A stretch of DNA of 64,000 nucleotides, taken from positions 1 to 64,000 of the forward strand of contig NZ_QHCT01000001.1 of assembly GCF_003545885.1 (NCBI RefSeq), given 5' to 3'. The translations under genes and the position numbers were made by a program. The notes under the pieces were generated by a model. It saw only the letters and a program-made list of their open reading frames with translations. It ran no database searches and was not told the origin of the DNA. The stretch is from Leptospira stimsonii (lineage in GTDB: Bacteria; Spirochaetota; Leptospiria; Leptospirales; Leptospiraceae). Shown here piece after piece: positions 9,001 through 16,179 of this stretch (position 1 is its first letter; each line of letters starts with the position of its first letter).

Positions 9001-11111
9001 TGTGGGTTGTTGATCAAAACCTGCATCTTGATCACACTCTCATACGAAGCCTGAGAGTTTTGCATATCGGCTCTTGCGGTTTCTAATGCCTTTCGTTTTT
9101 CTTCCAGCAACTTGTTCGCCGCTTCTAAATCGGTGAGCAAATTCGCTCCAGCCACAGCGCCATCAACAGCCGCAGATGCAGTGGAATTGGAATCCAATCC
9201 AGGTGTGGAATAACTCGTTCCGGATCCCCCGCCGTTTAATTCTTTCAAAAGATTCAAATACGTTTGTTCTTTGGATTGAAACTGAGTTTTTAAAGTCTGC
9301 AGATCGGCGGCCAACTGATCTTGAGTTTTCTGTGCGACGTTTTGAACGGCGTAGTCATAAACGCCTTGCGCGCGATCACGTTGATCCTGTAATACTTTTA
9401 ACTCCGCCTGCGCGATTCTTAATTCTAATTCCGCAGAAGTGTAAATATAGTTATCGCTTCCGCCGGCGTTTACAAGAAGCCCTTGTCCTACCGCGTTTCC
9501 GCGAATGTCTGTATCATGTATCGAATTTTGTGCATTTGCGACTAAGGTCCGGACTCGTCCTTCCAAACCAGTCCAATACGTTAGTTGTGTTTGATATTCC
9601 GCGATAATCGTACTATTGTATCCGCTATTCGGCTTCGTAGCGCGATCCAAGGCTTCCTTAAAAAATTGTTTGTTCGTTTCGATCGTCGTAAGTGTATCTG
9701 CTCCGCCTAAAACTACACTTTCGACCCCGCGGACATGCGCCTGCCATTGTTCTTTTCCGGTTGCAAGAGTTCTATCCAACTCGGCAAGGGCCGCCTGTTT
9801 ATTCTGCTGTAAGTTATTTTCAGAAGTGTCCCACGCCTGAAGTCCCTTTTGGATCTGTCCTTTGATTATCGTGTTCCAATCTTCTCTCGCCTTTAAGAGT
9901 TGGCCATATGCATCCGTCCAATCGGCTTCACCGTTTTTACGTTGTTGTTCCGATTCTCTATCGAATCGAAGTTTTCCAAGAAGAAGATCGTCGATCGCGG
10001 ACTGCCACTGTTTTTGGCCGTCTTCCAAGGCTTTGAGGGCGTCGGTCTGAAACTTGTCGGCATCCGAAACAGTTAAGTTCGGTTGATTAACTACGGTCCC
10101 GTTTTGAGGAACGATTCCCGCAAAATTTTGATCGATATTCTTCTTTGCTCGATTAATCAACAAAAGTGCCAACTGAGACGGATCCGTTTCTTGTGCGATC
10201 TGCGAATCCAAGTCATCGTTTTGATTTTCACGCGAGACGAACCCGGCGCGATAACTTGCTACGATAGAAGATTCTTCATAATAATATTCCGATAAGAAAT
10301 ATTTCTTAACTTCATTGAGGGAATTAATAAACGAATTAAGCTCTACTGCATTTCCGAAAGTTACACTCGACGCGAGTCCTCCTAAACGAGTATCCAACTG
10401 ATCTTCCCACTGAGCTCTGAAAGTTCCGAGAACTCCTCCCATCGCTTGATCAAAGAGTTGGACTTTTTCCGTAGCATTCGTCCCCGTTTTAGAGAAATTC
10501 TCAGCCCCTATGACCGCTTGACGTAGAGTCTCGCGATCAAAGTTCGTAAGAAGATCCGTTAAACTTGAACTTGCGATTCTCGCCTTCCATTCACCTTTGC
10601 GAGAGTCGATTTCATTTTGAACGTCACTTTCCCATTGCTGAAGATTGAGCTGTTTTTCTCTTTCTAAATCCGCCTTCGCTGTTGCGTCCTGCGTGGTACC
10701 ATTTTTTACGAGCTCTCTATCAATCTCTTCGTCTGCGCGAGCTTCCCAGTCGGCACGTAAAAGATCCTTCCCTTTCTTTAACGACTGATCCCATTCCGTT
10801 TCACTTTGGGCCTTTTCTGCATTTTGATATTGACGTTCTAATTTACCGTCAGATCCATTTCTCCAAAGATCTCGAAAAAGAGTCGGTTGAGCCAAAAGGG
10901 GAGCCACGGAAAGATCCAAGATTAAGAATAATAGTAGGAACGATTTGAGAAGTGTTAACGAGAAAGATCGTAAACTCTTTAAGAACTTACGTCTATACCT
11001 CGGAATCGACCATGTTTGTTGAACTCGTTTGTAATAAACGGAAGCTTGTTTTGAAAAAAGAATTTGGGTAGAAGAAATGAAATGGAGAAGGTTAGAAAGT
11101 GAATTTGTCAT
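1..11111 (-). CDS. Giant secreted repeat/coiled-coil protein (Leptospira 'longest protein', TIGR04388-like), C-terminus beyond window
   Basis: An uninterrupted frame runs from ATG at 11111 past the left edge: 3,703 codons with no stop. The N-terminus has an unusually long basic region (about 50 residues) followed by a hydrophobic stretch ending in APLLAQ near residue 75, read as an extended signal peptide or anchor. Residues about 85-450 carry many evenly spaced Trp-containing helices (e.g. ADWEARAD, QQWESDV, DWNTII). Most of the middle is helical, rich in Leu, Asn, Ser and Gln, with few Cys. Near residues 3380-3460 lies a Gly/Ala hydrophobic stretch, then a Gly-Tyr-Ser repeat region with a CELC pair. 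The length, composition and genus fit the Leptospira family I know as TIGR04388; that assignment is from memory, not a search. Its start overlaps the stop of the upstream gene (ATGA). A C-terminal effector domain could lie outside the window. Function is unknown; a surface or periplasmic structural role is inference. Confidence 0.85.
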   Translation of the reverse strand, partial: MTNSLSNLLHFISSTQILFSKQASVYYKRVQQTWSIPRYRRKFLKSLRSFSLTLLKSFLLLFLILDLSVAPLLAQPTLFRDLWRNGSDGKLERQYQNAEKAQSETEWDQSLKKGKDLLRADWEARADEEIDRELVKNGTTQDATAKADLEREKQLNLQQWESDVQNEIDSRKGEWKARIASSSLTDLLTNFDRETLRQAVIGAENFSKTGTNATEKVQLFDQAMGGVLGTFRAQWEDQLDTRLGGLASSVTFGNAVELNSFINSLNEVKKYFLSEYYYEESSIVASYRAGFVSRENQNDDLDSQIAQETDPSQLALLLINRAKKNIDQNFAGIVPQNGTVVNQPNLTVSDADKFQTDALKALEDGQKQWQSAIDDLLLGKLRFDRESEQQRKNGEADWTDAYGQLLKAREDWNTIIKGQIQKGLQAWDTSENNLQQNKQAALAELDRTLATGKEQWQAHVRGVESVVLGGADTLTTIETNKQFFKEALDRATKPNSGYNSTIIAEYQTQLTYWTGLEGRVRTLVANAQNSIHDTDIRGNAVGQGLLVNAGGSDNYIYTSAELELRIAQAELKVLQDQRDRAQGVYDYAVQNVAQKTQDQLAADLQTLKTQFQSKEQTYLNLLKELNGGGSGTSYSTPGLDSNSTASAAVDGAVAGANLLTDLEAANKLLEEKRKALETARADMQNSQASYESVIKMQVLINNPQLLGQIGELSSDGAKADNTGLRYDILKANQALEEKREVLRQQEQKMYELTYEKENALRTQSFYNQTLQQVLAFENVKDNKARLEGILGGSGSLSDKIDSLMSGDNLVVLYGNDLALQIRNNLTQLKTQLVDLDTPVLNSATNFDSQANAIKDAATQFPVVDYSQKKQDLVNYINQLKSARNNLANINNLDTSYLQIGRLDQGIDYLDSLLTNWDEVEQGMTEGLDNIRTNSSDYLAYATANAGIKGTLAYSDRMLQFSGELQGGVAGIGQFQSYLNEIGQTKQYLDTVLLDTVQRGGVLVETSLTGGDRTLAQQFFNNIKSGSLQSSQNFQTSFTGLSQSFNGLSATLGSFGESLTGFRSSLEQRNGKVSTVSGALLTLYESLDSDYQNRKAQLQFLLDQNGNDTTLNQISKSLENTRNLEGAKINEKAMEKLIGYLKDLPESERNINSIYLKVLKDSDARLADLKLGPNELEDRKATELVLNFIKNQSSALSRSLSSPDYNDFITSLETQLTNASDTRAFYEGGGSLTDAERNDIRANGTAAERRTLNEYYSFGSTFFFGQGAVSKVASLDSTVQGFGSFANSVRTGQVLSALRDDYFKAQENKTTGLLKELQTLVPGFSNLTASQLYQDSFELGNSTDHDTAEETRRKNLLDELLSGLNTNESLLTTLSDINLLSTYYGNSTAVQVYGQALNLNSELEQKKSDYNSILANITPNLDSAVYPAEDLLNFLSPSLNAYYTNQLTSYSNLYSMKDFEYPASTKPFNSIDFSGIEPYISSVQSNLALWDSKRNSLQSTVDVYSNLKNELSALTPGSPEYNAKLSEVTNALSVLNASFQELKGYFSILSADSIQLNVQSQSILSNMKTSAGVPNDKVVTNLATFGTLPPDILAALSADPSSVYFDMSSLPGDTVSQVIQWEAALMQNGVNTNDKQAQFNAALNARNSSASLFLNQLASAKSDLDATNTKITNFKNGLDDRIQVFMNQGSQNQISRETLATTVEGLRAFFLEKQYKGEQVNPAIIEALENAGAFTDEIEKLNFFKNIPAADRTEAKLNAALSDAKVYTTALGEAEKLFQDLRGTLNSVEQGGKPLSLSIEQINASLKKYEDLKAKLDGKAFTLDPKIVSGMESLKEFSWENHKETLVQAFLTRTGDNFSVNQFLAEVKTGKYVLPGNNGTTVQKDAKFLGQDLTASQLAELTEQLQYYADQTMIQNVSLSQSLDGFLSTQDPGLKAELEKKAVSVGYQRILASLNQGVFSDVTQLPASLASFAVISNFNAFLKSKPNWNPANSADRDAARSEYLLRVGGEHGEPAILSDFLSNYDTRNSSYYLPDFLKETEVLQSYYSRQATDNLQPDDLASLTTWLQEKKYEPNLVQALNKAVRMDSLLSGYLGEDETEYLNYAGSKLVGGLSDAEKEGFFLNQAGAYSPFQNLNPSSELQTNQFLRDFQFKTGFKELADTIDSDGLRLAKAKDQAKRDENITKFSYDLVKGNIIVESYLSYLNIGPNGRLEPDQDTQITNRLRELEFQAEQRLGSFMNLVEGYKSFAFDPDKEDQNPSIRRALEDFAGSGYSVRDDVYAKDGSGNYTFMPGINNLKGIIDNYVDNNLPGRSANEDPYSEVGSAKGSMTSSANSIIEAGKSIGIITNINNTLQGLVGDDLTNKLALQLKTVKDNYLNAENIFEDAQNKLNLQQTNVSNAQALYTAKQSQVTAAYTDFETTQKDLSNLSAVYDYAVLANYSQHQNDPNSTATEIAKPTDLAKQRLDAANANVNAKLKEIQDLQDRISKQTTLASLQADPSVAENKQQTQEWAERALRFSKAETIIKDRMQDLKSQIAAKRSQLQGNLNDLLVPATGRFNENGLDGLIDPNLSGYKNLETKLRGEYSIMEGVLGGKVGFWDFVNGGRGDTNPPRYGGGLAIEHPQYNILGYIRSLNGGSTAIPNTLRQAQDGFDGMWAWNPGAWGEISAGLRLQSPNYSDYDNAMWNKFNNDQWAQAVTIALMGWGGLQVGLAAIARASAWATAATNLNSSINSATAATNELKTLQAKLNYYTDISTGDQLKNVLLGTGPIDSLNTGLTASDLDYLVGSGGKLTSDSLKWSTGSGQDLNLDRLAGKDGNTVVQESYVHDAYGLIVRQGQTVPGGTSASSSTYNEDGILVTFMTSADQMSSALAVLAKSQYQIEKREYYAAQEAYVGPGGQKADQKMILDDREGFYANLIQTLSQNTGKNIEYEMYKTVVSDYMGEGQIVDQLYQLNADQQKETQLKVWENKEKEFYNKKQEWVSNIEFLQNTGNTRFNDMLSTMTQNWDSWRSEFNEKQKKAEQAHIDNLAKTLKAKADWEKDALSNLKTQGNGFEIRGAYDQIQGILDSMTASMPTEVGATVNANTILNQVLQNRPAELDAALVQRGAYADVQFFVDQLQKTKIDDSTIKNFQDLRKEMDESSKKVVVLQTLDSLWSLPVSFEETIKAANEGLSKQLTTQLANDEFIPAGGGYVRNVTGPTGDTETQILPGYNPFLYVKPGNLPTVLDGNKRAWDLTNYNALVGAGAPTTIELQLMVKLAREQMTQDFKKTYDPENTFNRETAAIAFDPMAAAKVFQAGQSALQRLFTDPQTALEFAAADDEKKASMKQSALDSGYLVGPTELGTFGDHHFVQFYGILKLKEKYNETKQQGEAFKKDALTQGAGAVFGPSAAAFVFKNKDIINTGIAIAAMVVAGPAGAIAYAALQAANAYSSTGNIGSAVAASVGGAITGYTGGAININTSWDPDNGFGVSAGAFGQSIGYSQSGGFSASLGVSLKESGNVMKAVGAAVAAWKPGIGQSIIKAGDAVDKVVGECELCSKFSAGVSYSEQGGFGAAIGYKNDFGVTLGMSYTKDGGVSAAAGISSKSGYELGVSYSKSEGYGAYAAKNTSKDGVLTSQTSLTYNERDGYGAKFKDYGPGANSANTFSVTQKGGVSLEYDTESSLEMMKGKGFGLSANFGWNGTTDLSLQMGNSIVSYNSYNGFS

Positions 11112-11740
11112 AGGATATTTTGATTCCTTTTGTTTTCCGGATCGCTGTGCGTTAACCGGGCAAAATAGCGTGTGATTTTTCTTTTTTCTGCACGTTCCGA
11201 ATTCTCGAATGCAAAACCTTGAGAAAGTTTTGATATTAAGGATCCGAAAACGTTTTGTGTTTTATAATTGTTTAAAAAAAGACGTTCTAAAGTTCTTTCA
11301 CGAACAGTTCCCCAAAAGAGTAAGAAACTAACGGAGGTATCCCCTAAAGTTCTATCCTGGAAAATTCTAAAAAATGGTATATGCGAAAAATGGAATATTC
11401 TGCCATCCACGATTCCCAAGCGGACCAATAGAACAACCTTATCTTCCCAGTAACTTTCAAAGATCTGATCACTCGGTAGACCACTCTGAGAAGCTTGAGA
11501 AGTCAAATAGGGAGGAATTTCGAAAGAGGAAGTTTTAGTTTCTAAAGGTTGATTCAGATTCAAATCCTCTTTGATTTCCCAATGAGAAAGTTCCAATGAA
11601 GCGTTAAGAGCTCTTTGGTGAGAAATTTGAGACTCCGATCTTTCGAAGAAAGAGGAGATCGGAAAAGTGGTCCCTAAGATCACTGTGAAAAAAAGAACAA
11701 GCGCAGAGAAAGAATTCCTAAAAAAAGAAATCCTAACCAT
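11108..11740 (-). CDS. Small secreted or membrane-anchored protein coupled to the giant gene
   Basis: A 210-residue protein from ATG at 11740; a TTG at 11782 would add 14 residues but has an AAAGGG almost touching it, so the start is uncertain. The first 35 residues (basic, then ALVLFFTVILG) form a signal peptide or single membrane helix. The remainder is polar with several aromatic stretches such as VVLLVRLGIVDGRIFHFSHI and no motif I recognise. Its TGA overlaps the ATG of the giant gene in the sequence ATGA, so translation of the two is very probably coupled. A coupled small exported protein before a very large secreted one could be an assembly or export partner, but that is inference. The frame is well supported by lacking competitors and by the coupling; the function is unknown. 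Confidence 0.7.
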   Translation of the reverse strand: MVRISFFRNSFSALVLFFTVILGTTFPISSFFERSESQISHQRALNASLELSHWEIKEDLNLNQPLETKTSSFEIPPYLTSQASQSGLPSDQIFESYWEDKVVLLVRLGIVDGRIFHFSHIPFFRIFQDRTLGDTSVSFLLFWGTVRERTLERLFLNNYKTQNVFGSLISKLSQGFAFENSERAEKRKITRYFARLTHSDPENKRNQNIL

Positions 11741-12053
11741 TCTTATACGCTTCGTTTTAGATCTCAAAAGACTCAGATTCAAACCCTTTCGTTAAAATGA
11801 TGCACAACTCCCGAAAGAGTACGCAGTTCCGGCTAAATTGGCGGTCCAATTCTTCTTTGACAAGTTTTTTTCCGTAAGAAAGGCAAATTCGTGCAATTTG
11901 ACGCGTTTTCGGGAGGGAAAACAGAAAAAACCTAAAGAGACATAATTTATTAACTGGAATAGGAATTAGGAGACTGCGGGCATTCCGAAGGGCAAAAGAC
12001 AGGATTGAGTTTTCAATTGAAATGGATAAAATGCGAAAAATTCCCTCAAAAAA
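11741..12053. other. Non-coding gap upstream of the giant-gene operon
   Basis: No convincing gene is seen. It should hold the promoter of the two-gene minus-strand operon and the end of the lipoprotein transcript entering from the right. On the minus strand a TTGTCA (around 11855-11860) is a possible -35 element, but no good -10 follows at the usual distance. No strong terminator hairpin with a T-run was found. Confidence 0.4.
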
Positions 12054-12470
12054 TCAAGGGGAAGTGCAAAGTACAATCGTGCTCGTTGCATTTGCGCTTT
12101 GAATCGCACCGTTCGCGTTAGCTGATACTGTGCAAGTATATCCCGGTGGAGAAGAGAGAACGCTGATTACAAAACTTGTCCGGTCGGGATATGGAAACGG
12201 AAACAAAAACGGGCCTCCAGTATTGAAAATCGTCTGATCCGTTCCATTGACAGCTAACGTTAGATTGGCGCCGGACGGTAAACCGGAAATACTCCCTCCG
12301 ATTCTGTAATACTGAGAGTCCGGAGATTGCCTATTGGTGGAAGAAGGGGTACTCGAACCTACTGCAAGCCTCCGAAATAAATCCTCATTTTCATCCTTGT
12401 CGTTCTTCATTTGGCAAGAAATCATCAAAATCAAAACCAAGGCTAATTGTGAACTGAAAATAAATTTCAT
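12054..12470 (-). CDS. Small lipoprotein with a repeat-like beta domain
   Basis: A 138-residue protein from ATG at 12470 (an upstream TTG at 12488 is less likely). The N-terminus MKFIFSSQLALVLILMISC is a lipoprotein signal with the acylated Cys at residue 19. After a Ser/Asn-rich linker comes a beta-type domain: GGSISGLPSGANLTLAVNG, then a Phe/Pro-rich strand, then GYTCTVSANANG and a closing VLC. This pattern of 'G-x-v-x-GL ... G-x-x-C-x-v-x-x-a-n-G' is a widespread surface-lipoprotein module in Leptospira and other bacteria, often found in several copies; here there is just one. It is transcribed towards the giant-gene operon. The ligand is unknown. Confidence 0.7.
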   Translation of the reverse strand: MKFIFSSQLALVLILMISCQMKNDKDENEDLFRRLAVGSSTPSSTNRQSPDSQYYRIGGSISGLPSGANLTLAVNGTDQTIFNTGGPFLFPFPYPDRTSFVISVLSSPPGYTCTVSANANGAIQSANATSTIVLCTSP

Positions 12471-12610
12471 ACAGGTATATAAATACAATCGAAACGCTTC
12501 TAATATAATAATACCATATAATTCGGTAAAATGGAAAATTTTATAGCATCAAATTCCAAAATTAATCCGAAATGGATCATAGTAGCACAAAGAAGAACGG
12601 CACTCTACGA

Positions 12611-13327
12611 ATGACATCAAAGAAACTTTTTATATTACTTACTTTTTCCACACTTCATTTTTTTAACTGCGCGATATTACAAAGAACTAAAATCCATTGG
12701 TTATCGAACGTGGAAGACGTAAGAAGTCAAACGGAGAAGTTAGGCACCATTAAAAAAGTATCGATCAATCGATTCAGTTCTCGACCTGCAAATTTCGGTG
12801 GATTCTCCGCTGAAAACTTCACGAACGGAATCCGTTTTTTTCTCACAAAAGAAGGTCTCGACGTTTCCATCCAAGAACTTCAACCGGATCCTCCAAAACA
12901 AAATGCTCAGGAAAATACGGCTCCGGTTACCGGAGGAGCACCTCAGAATGCAAATCTTCTCGGATATGGAAACTTAGGAAACGGTCAGACTGGCCTAGTA
13001 GGAGAATCCGGCGAAAAACCAATGGAACCATCGAGGGAAAGTATTCAGAAGGCCTGTTCCGTTGCAAACTGTAGCGTATATATCGACGGCTATATCTATG
13101 AAAAACGGACCGGAAACATCCTGGATGAAAGTGTAACGACGGGAATTTTTCTTAGACTTTATAATTCTTCAGGCATCTTAGTCGCTCAAATCAAATTGAA
13201 TTCCGGCGTTACGATGGAAATTTTTGATAATAACACTCTCATTGCTGAGATGGCATCCGAAAGAATCCGTTCCGTCTTAGTAAAAGATTCCCGTTCCAAT
13301 TCCTTTAACTGGAAATTTTGGGAATAA
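12611..13327 (+). CDS. Lipoprotein at the head of the TolC/adaptor operon
   Basis: A 238-residue protein if it starts at ATG 12611; an ATG at 12572 would add 13 polar residues before the signal. The signal MTSKKLFILLTFSTLHFFNC ends in a relaxed spirochete lipobox (FFNC). The mature part has a region resembling outer-membrane assembly lipoproteins that bind nucleic-acid-free partners (no catalytic motif seen): a first alpha/beta part, a Pro/Gly/Asn-rich linker around residues 100-150 and a second part with two Cys (KACSVANC). It lies 31 bases before the TolC-family gene, same strand, so it is probably co-transcribed with the efflux genes and may be an accessory lipoprotein of that machine. I do not recognise a named family. 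Confidence 0.7.
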   Translation: MTSKKLFILLTFSTLHFFNCAILQRTKIHWLSNVEDVRSQTEKLGTIKKVSINRFSSRPANFGGFSAENFTNGIRFFLTKEGLDVSIQELQPDPPKQNAQENTAPVTGGAPQNANLLGYGNLGNGQTGLVGESGEKPMEPSRESIQKACSVANCSVYIDGYIYEKRTGNILDESVTTGIFLRLYNSSGILVAQIKLNSGVTMEIFDNNTLIAEMASERIRSVLVKDSRSNSFNWKFWE

Positions 13328-13358
13328 CATCAGAAACCGTCCGACCAAAGGTTTCAAA

Positions 13359-14789
13359 ATGAGATTCGTAGAAAAAAAGATTCCTAAAATTTTTACTACC
13401 ACCTTCATCGCTTCATCGTTACTCTTAATTTCTCCGAGTAAGCGTCTGATTGGTTTGGAGACGGATAATATAGTTTTAGACCTTCGTAAATCGGAGGACA
13501 TCGCCGTTGAAAATAGTCCCGATGTTCGCCTACTTGGAAGTCAACAAATGATCAAGAACTTGATCGTTAAGGAAAGTTGGAGAGCGTATTTCCCTACCGC
13601 ATCCGTATCTTGGTTTAGAAACGCAAACGTAGTCGAAAACGAATCGGATAGTAGATCACAAAGAATTGCGCTCAACGTTGATCAGGTCATTTTTGACGGA
13701 GGAAGGAGATCGTTGGCTCTACAAGCCGCACTTAACGATCTCAACCTATCAAAATACGATTTTCTTATTTCGATTAACAATCTCAAACTCAAGGTGCGAA
13801 ACGCCTATTACGGACTTCTCAGCAACAAAGCTCAACTTGAAATACAAGCTAAATCCATTCAACGGCAAAAAGATCAGCTTCGTTTTTCGCAACGAGAATT
13901 AAAATTAGGGGAAACAACTGAGGTTCAACTTTTACAAATCGAAAATAGATTAAACGAAATCACGCTCCAAAATAAAAGAACAGAAACTGCATATCAGTCC
14001 GGGGTGGAAGAATTTAAAATTCTACTGCGACTTCCGAGCGCCACAAAAATAAGCCTCAGCGCGGATATTCTGAATGGAATCAAATTTGCCTACAAGGAAC
14101 TTTCCTTGGATAATTTAGTAGGTTTGGCGTTTCAATCCAGAATCGAATTCGCACGAACAAAAGCCGCCGAAATTCAGACCACGTCGGAATACGAAATCGC
14201 TAAATCTTTTTATATCCCGACGGTTTCCGTGGGCGGATTCTATGCCTCTTCCGGAGACAGATACGATCCCAAACAAAGAGAATTCGGATTCAATTTTAAA
14301 TTCAGCATGGCACTCGGACCGAATTCGATTCAAGATACTTCGAATTATATTTCTAGAAACGAGGATACGAATCGCTCCTTAACTTCTACGACAACCGTCG
14401 GGATTATGGACAACATGCAATACAAAAGAAAGATCGCGCAGACTGGTATCGCGGCCGAACAAGCTCAGATTACAAGAAGACAATTGGACGATATCATTCG
14501 GATTGAAGTCGCTAAAGCATTACAGAATTATAAACTTTCTTGGGAATCTCTAAAGCTTGCTGACGAGAACGCCAAAGTTTTCGAAAAACGTCTCCTTATT
14601 AAAGAGAAACAAGTGAGTTTAGGAGACGCGCGTAGAACCGATCTTGCCGAAACTGAAATATTTTATTTAGAAGCTATCAATACAATGATTTCCTCGAGAG
14701 TTCAATATTTAACGGCAGTCTCTCAATTGGAAATGGCAGTCGGGGCGAGTCTCGATTCTCTCGAATTAATCAAAACTGGGAAAAATTAA
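13359..14789 (+). CDS. TolC-family outer-membrane efflux channel
   Basis: A 476-residue protein of the usual size for outer-membrane efflux proteins. A signal-like segment lies at residues 10-30 (IFTTTFIASSLLLI). The rest shows the two-fold duplicated helix-strand pattern of TolC: an N-terminal half with alternating helices (LKVRNAYYGLLSNKAQLEIQ) and a C-terminal half with ALQNYKLSWESLKLADENAK and RRTDLAETEIFYLEAINTM. In this family three subunits form a trans-periplasmic tunnel. Its stop codon abuts the ATG of the adaptor gene without spacing (TAAATG), so the two are surely co-expressed. The matching RND permeases are on the opposite strand just beyond the adaptor, an unusual split layout. 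Substrate cannot be told. Confidence 0.92.
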   Translation: MRFVEKKIPKIFTTTFIASSLLLISPSKRLIGLETDNIVLDLRKSEDIAVENSPDVRLLGSQQMIKNLIVKESWRAYFPTASVSWFRNANVVENESDSRSQRIALNVDQVIFDGGRRSLALQAALNDLNLSKYDFLISINNLKLKVRNAYYGLLSNKAQLEIQAKSIQRQKDQLRFSQRELKLGETTEVQLLQIENRLNEITLQNKRTETAYQSGVEEFKILLRLPSATKISLSADILNGIKFAYKELSLDNLVGLAFQSRIEFARTKAAEIQTTSEYEIAKSFYIPTVSVGGFYASSGDRYDPKQREFGFNFKFSMALGPNSIQDTSNYISRNEDTNRSLTSTTTVGIMDNMQYKRKIAQTGIAAEQAQITRRQLDDIIRIEVAKALQNYKLSWESLKLADENAKVFEKRLLIKEKQVSLGDARRTDLAETEIFYLEAINTMISSRVQYLTAVSQLEMAVGASLDSLELIKTGKN

Positions 14790-16178
14790 ATGAATCAACG
14801 TAAATTAATATTCGGAATTATTCTATTAATCGTGGCGATGACGATATCGTGCGGGAAGAAAAAAAAAGACGAGAATAAAAACGACAACAAACCGCCTTTC
14901 GAAATGGTTCCATTAGCCTTAACAAAAAAACAATCCGTTATAAGCGTATTGGGTAGCGTTTCACATTATCATAAAGCGGAGATTACTTCTAAGGTTTTAG
15001 GAAGAATCGAAAAGGTATATAAAGAAGAAGGTAATCGAGTCACCAAAGGACAACCACTGGCAAAGGTGGAAACGCTCAACTTAGAAATACAGCTTAAAAA
15101 AGACAAGGCTTCTCTGGAAGTTCAGAATAAACAAATAGATCTAACAAGAGCGAAGTATATTCAATCTAAACAAAGGGTAGAAAGGGAACTTGCCAACATC
15201 GAGAAGGCAAAGGCTGATCTCAAAGATTCAAAGGCAACATACGATAATCTCAGTAGAACGTATGAAAACAAAAAGGAACTTTTCAAAATCGGCGCAGTCT
15301 CCGAAACCGAACTCAAAGGGATTGAAACAGGGATCGTTTCCGCTCAAACGAATTATTTCAAAGCTCAAAAAAATCTAGATACACTTCAGGTTGGTTATCG
15401 CCCGGAAGATCTGAAAAGAGCAGGCTTTAAGGTTCCAACAGATAAGATCAAGTTACACGAAGCACTGGTAGACCTGAACACAATCGTTGAAAAATCCGAA
15501 TTAGAAATCGCAATTGCAAATTTGAAAAGTATACAGGCTAGCATCGATTCTACAAACCTTTTGATTAAAGAATCAACAATCGTTTCCCCTTTAAAGGGGA
15601 TCGTTGCGGTAAGATCCATTTTCGCCGGAGAAGCCGTAAAAGAAGGTCAGGCGATTTTCGTTGTAGTCGATGATTCCGAATTCTTATTAAAATTTTCTGT
15701 AAACGAATCGGATTTAAACAGAATTAAACCGGACCAAGAAGTAGAGTTCTCAGTAGATGCTTTGCCAAAAACAAAGTTAACCGGTAAAATTTTGATCATT
15801 AGTCCGATAGTCGACCCTCAGAGTAGAACAGCCGAAGTCAAAGTCATTTATAAAAATGAGAATGCTCTCTTAAGACCGGGAATGTTTGCAAGAGCGGAAA
15901 TCAAAGATCTCAACCCGGAGCCTGCTTTTTTTATTCCGGCAAAAAGTATTCTTCCGGCTAAGGAAAAGAATGAAGGTTATATTTTCGTTTCTAAAAACAA
16001 TCTCTTATTTAAGAAGTTGATCAAGATTGAAAGTGTGAGCGGTGAGAATTCTCAAATTTCAGGAGACGTCAAGGAAGGCGAGTTAGTTGCGATCGGAAAC
16101 GTTTCAGGCCTTAAAGAAGGAGAAAAAGCACCAGAACCTGTGAAGCAACCTGCTCCTACGACGGAATCTAAGAAGTAA
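14790..16178 (+). CDS. RND efflux periplasmic adaptor (membrane fusion) lipoprotein
   Basis: A 462-residue lipoprotein: MNQRKLIFGIILLIVAMTISC with Cys21 as the acylation site, as in AcrA/MexA-type adaptors. A first barrel-sandwich half (ITSKVLGRIEKVYKEEGNRV, about residues 65-95) is followed by a long alpha-helical hairpin (about 100-260, rich in Lys/Glu/Gln, predicted coiled coil) and the second sandwich half (STIVSPLKGIVAVRSIFAGE). A beta-barrel domain (EVEFSVDALPKTKLTGKILI) and a membrane-proximal tail follow. The helical hairpin is longer than the AcrA average. It starts directly after the TolC gene and converges with the permease pair; its TAA and the permease stop are separated by a single base. 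It should bridge the TolC-type channel with one or both RND permeases. Confidence 0.93.
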   Translation: MNQRKLIFGIILLIVAMTISCGKKKKDENKNDNKPPFEMVPLALTKKQSVISVLGSVSHYHKAEITSKVLGRIEKVYKEEGNRVTKGQPLAKVETLNLEIQLKKDKASLEVQNKQIDLTRAKYIQSKQRVERELANIEKAKADLKDSKATYDNLSRTYENKKELFKIGAVSETELKGIETGIVSAQTNYFKAQKNLDTLQVGYRPEDLKRAGFKVPTDKIKLHEALVDLNTIVEKSELEIAIANLKSIQASIDSTNLLIKESTIVSPLKGIVAVRSIFAGEAVKEGQAIFVVVDDSEFLLKFSVNESDLNRIKPDQEVEFSVDALPKTKLTGKILIISPIVDPQSRTAEVKVIYKNENALLRPGMFARAEIKDLNPEPAFFIPAKSILPAKEKNEGYIFVSKNNLLFKKLIKIESVSGENSQISGDVKEGELVAIGNVSGLKEGEKAPEPVKQPAPTTESKK

Positions 16179-16179
16179 A

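Noticed and set aside
9176..9607. 143-codon plus-strand frame
   Set aside because: Lies antisense inside the giant gene; composition (many Arg, Ser, Phe) is that of a shadow frame, no start site or motif.
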